From an uncultured Gammaproteobacteria bacterium (GTDB lineage Bacteria > Pseudomonadota > Gammaproteobacteria > Halothiobacillales > Halothiobacillaceae), in assembly GCA_938004235.1 (NCBI GenBank), contig CALKWL010000049.1:1-5758 (forward strand): DNA of 5,758 bases. The letters are read 5' to 3'. Of this stretch, positions 1 to 5,711 are shown one piece after another. The translations under genes were made by a program, and so were the position numbers. A model generated the notes under the pieces. That model worked only from the letters and a program-made list of their open reading frames with translations. It ran no database searches and had not been told where the DNA came from. Numbering within the stretch: the first letter of the stretch is position 1; each line of letters starts with the position of its first letter.

Positions 1-786
1 CCAGACCAGCTCCGGCTGCAGAAAAGGCGCAATGAAACCGCCACTGGCCGCATCGACGTGAATCGGAATATCCAGCCCTTTCTCGCTTTGCAGTGTATCC
101 AGTGCGGTATTCAAGGCCTGCACCGGCTCGTAGCTGCCATCGTACGTACTGCCCATAATGGCGACCACGCCGATGGTGTTTTCGTCGCACATGGACGCGG
201 CAATTTCAGGGTCAAGAATAAAGCGCTCGCCTTCGCAGGGCACAAAACGCGGCTCGACTTCCCAGTAGCGGCAGAACTTTTCCCAGCAGACTTGCACGTT
301 GGCGCCCATGACCATGTTCGGGCGATCGGCAGGCTTGTCCTCGGCCTGACGACGCTTGCGCCAATTCCATTTCAAGGCCATGCCGCCGAGCATCGCCGCC
401 TCGCTGGAGCCGGTGGTGGAGCAACCTGTGGCTTCCTCGTGATCGGGCGAATTCCACAGGTGCGAGAGGATGTTCACGCAGCGCATTTCCAGTTCAGCGG
501 TTTGCGGATACTCGTCCTTGTCGATCATGTTTTTATCAAAGCTCTCCTGCATCAACTGTCGCGCTTCGTCTTCCATCCAGGTGGTGACAAAAGTCGCAAG
601 GTTCAGGCGAGAGTTCCCATCCAGCATCAGCTCGTCATGCACCAACTGATACGCCGTGCGCGGTGCCATGCCGTGCTCAGGAATTTGATAACGCGGAATC
701 GGCTCTACCACCTCACGCGCGGCAAAGGTTGGAGTCAATGTGCTTTCTTGCGCGTTGGTTGCATCGAGTTTCACTTTTTTGAACAT
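1..786 (-). CDS. gadB: Glutamate decarboxylase, N-terminal part (truncated by window edge)
   Basis: PLP-dependent decarboxylase that converts L-glutamate to GABA, consuming a cytosolic proton; with a GadC-type antiporter it forms the glutamate-dependent acid-resistance system. 262 codons are visible of a family length near 466. Family landmarks seen: DGNSRLNLATF at about residues 56-66 (the substrate-pocket Thr-Phe region of E. coli GadB), GSSEA at 126-130 (phosphate-binding serines), DENTIGVV at 201-208, and HVDAASGG at 243-250, whose Asp245 matches the pyridine-nitrogen-binding Asp243 of E. coli. The PLP lysine (SGHKFG motif) lies beyond base 1. The ATG at 786-784 is chosen because a GAGGA ribosome site sits 6 nt upstream and no other in-frame start is suitable. 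The N-terminus is unlike that of E. coli GadB, so low-pH activation by the N-terminal helices may differ. It is divergent from the hydrolase-efflux operon. Family assignment is firm; acid-resistance use is inferred, since no gadC is visible. Confidence 0.95.
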   Translation of the reverse strand, partial: MFKKVKLDATNAQESTLTPTFAAREVVEPIPRYQIPEHGMAPRTAYQLVHDELMLDGNSRLNLATFVTTWMEDEARQLMQESFDKNMIDKDEYPQTAELEMRCVNILSHLWNSPDHEEATGCSTTGSSEAAMLGGMALKWNWRKRRQAEDKPADRPNMVMGANVQVCWEKFCRYWEVEPRFVPCEGERFILDPEIAASMCDENTIGVVAIMGSTYDGSYEPVQALNTALDTLQSEKGLDIPIHVDAASGGFIAPFLQPELVW

Positions 787-792
787 AGTCAG

Positions 793-797
793 TCCTC
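793..797 (-). promoter_or_regulatory. Ribosome binding site of the glutamate decarboxylase
   Basis: On the minus strand GAGGA lies 6 nt before the ATG at 786-784. This supports that start over any internal methionine such as Met40. Confidence 0.7.
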
Positions 798-928
798 GGT
801 TGGGGTGAAGGGGCAGGCGAGTGTTCGTATCACATGCAACTTTCAGAGAGGTTCACAGTAAATCCATTCGTAGATTTTTTGAAAGCTTGCGCACCAGCAT
901 TTAAGCAGAGGGTAACGGCGATAAAGTT

Positions 929-957
929 TTTATAGAACACGCGAGGTGTGCTTGTAA
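929..957 (-). promoter_or_regulatory. Candidate sigma70 promoter for the glutamate decarboxylase
   Basis: Reading the minus strand, TTACAA (957-952) and TATAAA (934-929) are separated by exactly 17 nt. The -10 matches the consensus at 5 of 6 positions and the -35 at 3 of 6. Transcription would start near base 922, giving a 5' leader of roughly 135 nt before the ATG at 786. A promoter closer to the gene is not excluded. The call rests on motif matching only. Confidence 0.4.
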
Positions 958-986
958 CCAAAAATTTATCCAAATGCTTAAGCCTC

Positions 987-1024
987 TAACCCTAAACAAA
1001 TGGACAAAACGTCTGTTAGGATTA
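987..1024. repeat. Imperfect inverted repeat TAACCCTAA / TTAGGATTA
   Basis: TAACCCTAA at 987-995 pairs with TTAGGATTA at 1016-1024 at 8 of 9 positions. It is interleaved with the two other dyads, giving three overlapping palindromes within 55 bp. Chance palindromes are commoner in A+T-rich sequence, so functional significance is unproven. Confidence 0.4.
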
Positions 1025-1039
1025 AACCCGTTTTGTTTA
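993..1039. repeat. Perfect inverted repeat TAAACAAA / TTTGTTTA
   Basis: TAAACAAA at 993-1000 is the exact reverse complement of TTTGTTTA at 1032-1039. The right arm shares bases with the ACAAAACG/CGTTTTGT pair, so the two cannot both form as one RNA fold; as DNA they look like alternative operator half-sites. They lie 40-90 bp before the hydrolase start. Confidence 0.5.
1004..1036. repeat. Perfect inverted repeat ACAAAACG / CGTTTTGT
   Basis: ACAAAACG at 1004-1011 and CGTTTTGT at 1029-1036 form an 8-bp perfect dyad with a 17-nt centre. In RNA the stem could extend outward to about 999/1041 through two G-U pairs and three A-U pairs. No T-run follows, so it does not look like a terminator. The centre-to-centre spacing of 25 bp and its position just upstream of the operon suggest an operator or a leader hairpin; this is inference. 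Confidence 0.5.
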
Positions 1040-1043
1040 TTAC
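1016..1043 (+). promoter_or_regulatory. Weak candidate promoter for the hydrolase-efflux operon
   Basis: TTAGGA (1016-1021) and TATTAC (1038-1043) are separated by 16 nt, matching the sigma70 consensus at about 3 of 6 and 4 of 6 positions. The start would lie near 1050, giving a leader of about 30 nt. Both hexamers overlap arms of the inverted repeats, which would suit repressor or activator control. The poor match fits a regulated promoter, but may also mean that the real promoter is elsewhere in 940-1050. Confidence 0.25.
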
Positions 1044-1067
1044 CCTTCAATGCCCGTTGAATCTCCC

Positions 1068-1072
1068 GGAGG
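1068..1072 (+). promoter_or_regulatory. Strong ribosome binding site that fixes the hydrolase start
   Basis: GGAGG is followed by a 7-nt spacer and the ATG at 1080-1082. It decides for this start rather than the in-frame ATG at 1050, which lies upstream of the ribosome site. Confidence 0.9.
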
Positions 1073-1079
1073 TTTGTCC

Positions 1080-2195
1080 ATGTGTACCGCCCTGATTTAT
1101 CGTGATGCCACCAGCCGCGCATATTTTGGGCGCACACTGGAGCTGACCGTGGATTTGCCGTACCAGGTGGCTTGGTTTCCCAAAGGACAGGGCGTGACTT
1201 CGCAGCTCGCGCCTTTTGCGTCGCTTGAGTTCACCACGCGTTACGGGGTGCTGGCGGTCACCATGCCTACCCGTGCGCCCACGCCAGAGCAGCCGCTGAC
1301 CCTGCACGATTTCAAGGTGCTGGAGGGTTTGAATGAGCATGGTCTGACCTTCAGCCTGCTCTCCTATCCGCTGGCTGACGGTGCTGAAAAAGAGGTTCCG
1401 CAGGAAACACCGGTACTGACCGCATCGGACTTGGGGCTGTGGGCGCTGGGGCAATTTGTCACGGTCGCCGAGGTTAAGGCCGCTTTGAGTCGGCAGGTTG
1501 TGCGTCTTGAGGCATTGCCCTTGCTTGGCGGTGTGCGCTCGCCCTTTCATTATCTGGTCAACGATGCCAGCGGTGCGTCCTTGGTGATTGAGTTTCACCA
1601 CGGCGAGATGTTTGTGTATGACAACCCGGTGCATGTCATGACCAATGCGCCGCGTTTTGACTGGCACCTGACGAACCTGGACAACTACACTTATCTGAGC
1701 AATGTCGATCAACCCACGGCGACATTTGGTGAATATCAGGCCGCGCAGCCGGATTCGGGCGTGGCAACCTCGGGCTTGCCAGCCTCGAATACCTCGGTCG
1801 GTCGCTTTGTGCGCGCGGCGTTTTATGCGCATTACGCGGAAAAGGCCGACACGCCGGAGTCTGCAATGAATACGCTCGCGCATATTATGAATAATTTCGA
1901 CCGCCCGCGCGGCGTGACCATCGACCTCCCGCAGGCGGGCATAAGCCATCTTGAGGTCAAGGGCTTGGGCGAGGCTGCGGGCGTTGCCACCGAGTTCACT
2001 TGCTGGATCTCGCTCGCCGATTTGTCGCGCAAGCAGTTTTTGCTACGCACCTACGATGCGTTCAACTATGTGCGCTTTGATCTCTCCGAGCTGGCATCAA
2101 AGACGCAAGCGTTGATTTTGCCCTTTGCACGGTTGGATAAAACCACAGCCGATGCTACGGCCGCTTTAAGCCTGGCGACATTTCAGCCCCATTGA
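1080..2195 (+). CDS. Choloylglycine hydrolase-family (linear amide C-N) Ntn hydrolase
   Basis: 371-residue cysteine Ntn hydrolase of the bile-salt hydrolase / penicillin V acylase superfamily, cleaving a linear amide bond such as a conjugated bile salt, an N-acyl side chain or perhaps an acyl-homoserine lactone. Start at 1080 is forced by chemistry: the protein begins Met-Cys-Thr-Ala, and removal of Met1 frees the Cys2 nucleophile. Further landmarks: FGRTLEL at 16-22 (Arg18 conserved), GLNEHGL at 83-89, NDASG at 161-165, VMTNAPRFDWHLTNL at 186-200 (Asn189 equals Asn175 of the clostridial enzyme), GRFVR at 241-245 (Arg242 equals Arg228). Two expected residues differ: Glu21 replaces Asp21, and Ser95 stands where bile-salt hydrolases have Asn82. 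There is no signal peptide, so the enzyme should be cytoplasmic, unlike many Gram-negative penicillin acylases. First gene of the operon; its stop overlaps a possible TTG start of the next gene. Family is sure, substrate unknown. Confidence 0.93.
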   Translation: MCTALIYRDATSRAYFGRTLELTVDLPYQVAWFPKGQGVTSQLAPFASLEFTTRYGVLAVTMPTRAPTPEQPLTLHDFKVLEGLNEHGLTFSLLSYPLADGAEKEVPQETPVLTASDLGLWALGQFVTVAEVKAALSRQVVRLEALPLLGGVRSPFHYLVNDASGASLVIEFHHGEMFVYDNPVHVMTNAPRFDWHLTNLDNYTYLSNVDQPTATFGEYQAAQPDSGVATSGLPASNTSVGRFVRAAFYAHYAEKADTPESAMNTLAHIMNNFDRPRGVTIDLPQAGISHLEVKGLGEAAGVATEFTCWISLADLSRKQFLLRTYDAFNYVRFDLSELASKTQALILPFARLDKTTADATAALSLATFQPH

Positions 2196-2200
2196 GCCTG

Positions 2201-2464
2201 ATGTCACACCACGCTTTGCGCAAGACACTGCTCCTGCCTTTGGGCGCAAGCCTTGCGGGATGCAGCCCGGAGGTGGCTTTTCAAGGCGCGTACTTCCCGT
2301 TGTGGCTCATTACCGTGGCCTTGGGCATTGTGGCAACGCTGGTGCTGCGCATGGTTTTGATCAAACTGCATATTGACGAGGGCATCCCCTTTCGCAGCCT
2401 GGTGTATCTTGCGTTTGCCGCCTTCGTGGCGTTTATCATTTCAGCGAGCGTGCTTGGATACTAG
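2201..2464 (+). CDS. ytcA: YtcA-like small inner-membrane lipoprotein
   Basis: 87-residue protein with a lipoprotein signal: basic start (His, Arg7, Lys8), hydrophobic stretch LLLPLGASLAG, and lipobox LAGC with the lipidated cysteine at residue 21. Two membrane segments follow, at about residues 32-53 and 65-85. The GAYFPLW motif just before the first one resembles GAYYPSW of E. coli YtcA, which sits in front of mdtNOP, and the 91-residue E. coli length agrees. Role in the pump is unknown; it presumably assists the transporter at the inner membrane. The ATG at 2201 is preferred; an in-frame TTG at 2192 overlaps the hydrolase stop and would add three residues. No good ribosome site is seen for either, so translation is probably coupled to the upstream gene. 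The stop is 3 nt from the next ATG. Confidence 0.85.
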   Translation: MSHHALRKTLLLPLGASLAGCSPEVAFQGAYFPLWLITVALGIVATLVLRMVLIKLHIDEGIPFRSLVYLAFAAFVAFIISASVLGY

Positions 2465-2467
2465 TTT

Positions 2468-3535
2468 ATGACCACCTCGCCCTATGCCCGTAAATTCAGC
2501 ATCTTAGGCATCTTGATTGCAGTGGTGGTTATCGCAGCCGCCATTGCAACCGGATTTTGGTACGCGCAACAAAGTGCCAACCGTCCCATGTCCTCCGAAG
2601 CGGTGTTGTCGGCGGATATTGTGCATGTCGCCAGCACAGTGGCGGGTCGGGTGGTGGAGCTGCCAGTGCGGGACAATCAGCAGGTCAACCAGGGCGATCT
2701 GCTCTTCAAGCTTGACCCGACGGCCTATGCCCTTGCAGTGCAGCAAACCAAGGCGGATCTGGCCTTGGCCGAGGCCATGCGCGATGCGCAGGCGCGCACC
2801 ATTGCCGCCGAAACTTCGAATGCCGCCATTGCCAGCAAGCAGATTGAACGCGCCCGCACCAATCTTGCACTCACCGAAACTACACTGGCTCGCCTGCTGC
2901 CGCTGGAGTCCAAGGGTTATGTCACCCGCCAACAGGTCGATACGGCGCGTACCGCCCGCGATGATGCGCGTACCAGTCTGAATCAGGCTTTGCTGCAAGC
3001 CGAGGCTGCCGATGCCCTGATCACCACGCTGGGCACATCCCAAGCCCTGGTGGATGCACGCCGCGCGGCCGTGGCCATTGCCGAGCACGAGCTTGCCGCC
3101 ACCGAGGTGCGTGCCCCCCATGATGGCCTGGTGGTGGGTTTGCATGTCGCCACAGGCAATGTCGTGCTGCCCGCGCAGTCGATGTTTACCCTGATCGACA
3201 ACCAGCACTGGTTTGCGACCGCCACCTACCCGGAAAACGAGCTGGACAAAATCGCCGTGGGCAACTGCGCCACGGTGTATATCTTGGCCGATCGCTCGCG
3301 TTCACTGCAAGGGCGGGTAGAAAGCATCGGCTGGGGGGTGATTTCCGAAGAGATGCTCAACCTGCCGCGCGGCCTGCCGTATGTGCCCAAATCCTTGCAC
3401 TGGGTGCGTATTGCGCAGCGTTTTCCCGTGCGCATTGAGCTTGACAATCCGCCTGCGGATTTAATGCGCGTGGGAGCCTCTGCGGTGGTGATGGTTCATC
3501 ATGGGGAATCATGTGAGTCAAGTTCTAGCCACTAA
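2468..3535 (+). CDS. mdtN: MdtN-type membrane fusion protein (HlyD/EmrA family periplasmic adaptor)
   Basis: 355 residues, against 343 in E. coli MdtN. It bridges the inner-membrane transporter to the outer-membrane channel. An N-terminal membrane anchor lies at about 11-33. The split biotinyl-lipoyl domain is seen at about 48-83 (STVAGRVVELPVRDNQQVNQ, then GDLLFKLDP) and 212-245 (EVRAPHDGLVVGLHVATG, then FTLID). Between them a long alpha-helical hairpin spans about 85-210, rich in Ala, Leu, Glu and Arg. The beta-barrel region follows, with HWFATATYPENELDKI near 247-262 and WVRIAQRFPVRIELD near 312-326, close to the equivalent E. coli segments. The C-terminus ends after VGASAVVMVHH with a Ser-rich tail containing one Cys, encoded partly by bases that also encode the start of mdtO. 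Ribosome site is weak (GGA at 2456-2458), consistent with coupling to the preceding gene. Confidence 0.93.
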   Translation: MTTSPYARKFSILGILIAVVVIAAAIATGFWYAQQSANRPMSSEAVLSADIVHVASTVAGRVVELPVRDNQQVNQGDLLFKLDPTAYALAVQQTKADLALAEAMRDAQARTIAAETSNAAIASKQIERARTNLALTETTLARLLPLESKGYVTRQQVDTARTARDDARTSLNQALLQAEAADALITTLGTSQALVDARRAAVAIAEHELAATEVRAPHDGLVVGLHVATGNVVLPAQSMFTLIDNQHWFATATYPENELDKIAVGNCATVYILADRSRSLQGRVESIGWGVISEEMLNLPRGLPYVPKSLHWVRIAQRFPVRIELDNPPADLMRVGASAVVMVHHGESCESSSSH

Positions 3536-5417
3536 AGCCTGCCCGACACGCTGGCGGCAGATTCTCGCCGATCTTGCACCCTTCCCTGGTCGTGCAGGTT
3601 TGACCTGGCGCATCGCCTTGCTCTGTGCCTTGGTCACGGGCGCGGCAATGATGTACAAAATTCCCGAAGCGGCAATTAGCTGTTATCTCATCATCTACCT
3701 CACCAAGCCGAATGCGCTGGTCAATATTGGCACGGGCTTGGGTTTTCTGCTTTTGCTACCGGGTTTGATTGCTCTTTTGGTCTGGATCATCAATCTCACC
3801 AGTGGCTCGACGGCTCATGTAATGCTCGCCATTTTTATCAGTTCGGCTCTGTTTCTTTATATCGGCGCAGCAACTCAGTTGGGTGAGAATGGCGGCGTCG
3901 CGGCACTCATTATTGCTTTTGTACTAACGCTGGTGGTGCAAGCGCCTTTAGCCGATGCGCAGACCTTTGCCCTGCGTGAGGCCTGGGCGATGGCGGCTCT
4001 GCCCATGCTTTTTATGGTGGCGTTTAACCTCGTGCTTGGCTTTTCGCCACTCAAGTTGTTACGTGAAAGTCTGCTCGAACGCCTTGCCGCCAGTGCCGCT
4101 GCGCTTGAGGCGCCCAAGGAGTTATCCGATGGGCTTTCTGATGCGGCGGCCTTGCACGAGCGACTGCGCGAAGGCAATGCCTCTGCCCTCATGCAGGCCG
4201 CCGCCGTGCGCTTGTTAAGTATTGTGCCCAAGCCTGCGGCGCAACAGGTGGCCGCTGATGTGCGCGCAAGCTATGCCTTGATGCTGGCCGTGGCGGCGCT
4301 GTCGCACGATGTCAGCCCTGCGCGTCGTGCCGCGCTTGCCGCGCAGATTCGCACCGCCCAGCGGGCACTGGTGCGTGGACTCACGCCGCCCAAAGCCGAG
4401 TACCTGTCCAGCACCAGCCGCGCCGAACAGGCGGCGTGGGATGCGCTTGATATTTTGGCGGGCGCGCCTGAGCCTGCGGTGATTCCTGCGCCCAAAACAC
4501 CTTTTGTCTTTGCCGATGCGCTCACCAACCCGGCCTATCCGCGCTTTGCACTCAAAACGACGGCCGCGGCGATTATTTGCTTCCTGATTTACACCGCCAT
4601 CGATTGGCAAGGCATCCATACGGCCTTGGTGACCTGTTACGTGGCCGCCCTAAGCACCACGGGCGAAACCGTGCACAAGCTCGCGCTGCGCATTACCGGC
4701 GCACTCATTGGCGCGGCACTTGGGGTTACCGCCATATTCTGGGTCATTCCGCATATCGATGGCGTTGCCGCGCTCATGGTTCTGGTCTTTGCGGGGGTAC
4801 TGGTCGGCGCATGGGTTTCGACCGGGCCCGAGCGTATCAGCTATGCCGGCGTGCAAATTGCGCTCGCGTTTTTGCTCACTATTTTGCAAGGCTTCGGACC
4901 AAGCGTGAGCCTTGATACTGCATGGGATCGTATTGCCGGGATTTTGCTCGGTAATTTTGTGGTGTACCTGATTTTTACCCATGTATGGCCTGATCCGCTG
5001 AATCTTCAGATTCGCAAGCGCATGGCACAAGCCTTGAATATTCTGGCGAGCATGGCGAGGCTACCCGCCAGCGAGCGCCCTCATGCCATCGGCAGTGTGG
5101 GCGCAGTGCAGGCTTTGATGGGGCAGAATCGAGAAAACCTAAGCTACATGGCTTTTGAAACACCTGCACTGCGCCCAGACCCGGCTCAAGAAGCCGCCCT
5201 AAAACAGGCCATCGCGCATATCGAGGAGTTCAACCGCGAGATATGGCTAAGCCAAGAGGCCGACCTTGAACCCACGGCCACCCGGCTGGAAGCCCTTGCA
5301 CATGCGTTCTCACAACCCCAGCAAAACGCCTTCAAATCGTCGAACGATGCCATGTTTTTGACCCCGGCGCTGCATTTTTCACCGCAGTTTCATGCCATTG
5401 AGAGAGCGGCGCAATGA
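3501..5417 (+). CDS. mdtO: MdtO-type inner-membrane efflux transporter (FUSC / fusaric-acid-resistance family)
   Basis: 638 residues, against 683 in E. coli MdtO. It is the inner-membrane component of an AaeB/MdtO-like pump for aromatic or amphipathic toxic compounds. Two membrane blocks are seen: about 36-180 (some five or six segments) and about 350-497 (six segments), separated by a soluble Ala-rich region at about 185-335; a second soluble domain covers 500-638. The stretch DALTNPAYPRFALKT (339-353) followed by DWQGIHTALVTC (368-379), and GAWVSTGPERISYAGVQ at 436-452, match the conserved FUSC core of MdtO. Two starts are possible. ATG at 3501 overlaps mdtN by 35 nt. GTG at 3513, 5 nt after GGGGA (3503-3507), would give 634 residues and a clearer ribosome site. 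The stop overlaps the next start as ATGA, a sign of translational coupling. Confidence 0.92.
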   Translation: MGNHVSQVLATKACPTRWRQILADLAPFPGRAGLTWRIALLCALVTGAAMMYKIPEAAISCYLIIYLTKPNALVNIGTGLGFLLLLPGLIALLVWIINLTSGSTAHVMLAIFISSALFLYIGAATQLGENGGVAALIIAFVLTLVVQAPLADAQTFALREAWAMAALPMLFMVAFNLVLGFSPLKLLRESLLERLAASAAALEAPKELSDGLSDAAALHERLREGNASALMQAAAVRLLSIVPKPAAQQVAADVRASYALMLAVAALSHDVSPARRAALAAQIRTAQRALVRGLTPPKAEYLSSTSRAEQAAWDALDILAGAPEPAVIPAPKTPFVFADALTNPAYPRFALKTTAAAIICFLIYTAIDWQGIHTALVTCYVAALSTTGETVHKLALRITGALIGAALGVTAIFWVIPHIDGVAALMVLVFAGVLVGAWVSTGPERISYAGVQIALAFLLTILQGFGPSVSLDTAWDRIAGILLGNFVVYLIFTHVWPDPLNLQIRKRMAQALNILASMARLPASERPHAIGSVGAVQALMGQNRENLSYMAFETPALRPDPAQEAALKQAIAHIEEFNREIWLSQEADLEPTATRLEALAHAFSQPQQNAFKSSNDAMFLTPALHFSPQFHAIERAAQ

Positions 5418-5711
5418 AGAATAGACTCCTAAGATTCAGTGTGTTCGCTCTGCTCATCACGCTTAGCGGCTGCGCCAGCAATGCGCAAAACTTTGCCCCT
5501 GCCGCCCCTGATTCGCCCTGGGTTCCGCGTGGGGATGAAAACACCACACTCTGGAGCATGGCGACTACGCCTGCACCCGTGCCGACACACACCGGCTTTG
5601 CCATTCCCGCCGATCCGAGCCTGGCTGTGCTGCCCGCTGTGCCTGAATTTGATGCGAATCTGCGTTACTCCTTGCCGCAACTTATTGATATTGCTCAGCA
5701 AAACAACTCAT
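5414..5711 (+). CDS. TolC-family outer-membrane efflux lipoprotein, N-terminus only (cut by contig end)
   Basis: About 99 residues are visible of a protein normally near 450-500. The signal is a lipoprotein one: Lys and Arg at the start, hydrophobic core FALLITL, lipobox LSGC with Cys20. A long Pro/Ala-rich low-complexity linker (about 21-80) follows. The family hallmark comes at 84-98, where YSLPQLIDIAQQNN resembles the opening helix of outer-membrane factors of the TolC type. It would be the exit duct of the pump. The start is shared with the mdtO stop (ATGA); GAGAG at 5402-5406 is the ribosome site with a 7-nt spacer. Position equals that of E. coli mdtP, but the visible sequence is not close to MdtP, so that symbol is withheld. 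The apparent stop TAG at 5711-5713 is artificial: its last two bases belong to adapter, and the real gene continues. Confidence 0.82.

Larger units (their letters stand above)
787..1079. other. Divergent intergenic control region
   Basis: This 293-bp stretch separates the start of the decarboxylase (minus strand) from the start of the amide hydrolase (plus strand). It is visibly richer in A+T than the genes, notably from 920 to 1045. It holds the candidate leftward promoter, a cluster of overlapping inverted repeats at 987-1041 and both ribosome sites. No open frame with a good ribosome site, no tRNA and no rho-independent terminator was seen, as expected between divergent genes. Any shared regulator would be expected to bind here, but which one cannot be told. 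Confidence 0.7.

Noticed and set aside
58..861. 267-codon open frame on the plus strand
   Set aside because: It is antisense to the glutamate decarboxylase and shows no domain; the minus-strand frame carries all the family motifs.
999..1041. The extended hairpin as a rho-independent terminator
   Set aside because: The stem is A-T rich, the loop is 17 nt long and no T-run follows. It also sits between divergent genes, where no transcript needs to end.
1050..1079. Upstream ATG at 1050 as start of the hydrolase
   Set aside because: It would bury the nucleophilic cysteine at position 12 and lies upstream of the strong GGAGG site. The enzyme family needs Cys right after the initiator Met.
1047..1949. 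300-codon open frame on the minus strand
   Set aside because: It lies opposite the hydrolase, whose family motifs are unmistakable. Its translation is rich in Arg, His, Gln and Gly with no recognisable domain and it has no ribosome site; it is a composition shadow.
2504..3208. 234-codon open frame on the minus strand
   Set aside because: It is antisense to mdtN and Gly/His/Gln-rich without known motifs; it is explained by the codon use of the adaptor gene.
3955..4218. Plus-strand 87-codon frame, and other short frames, inside mdtO
   Set aside because: They are out of frame within a well-supported transporter gene, lack ribosome sites and show Arg/Pro/Cys-heavy composition typical of frame shadows.
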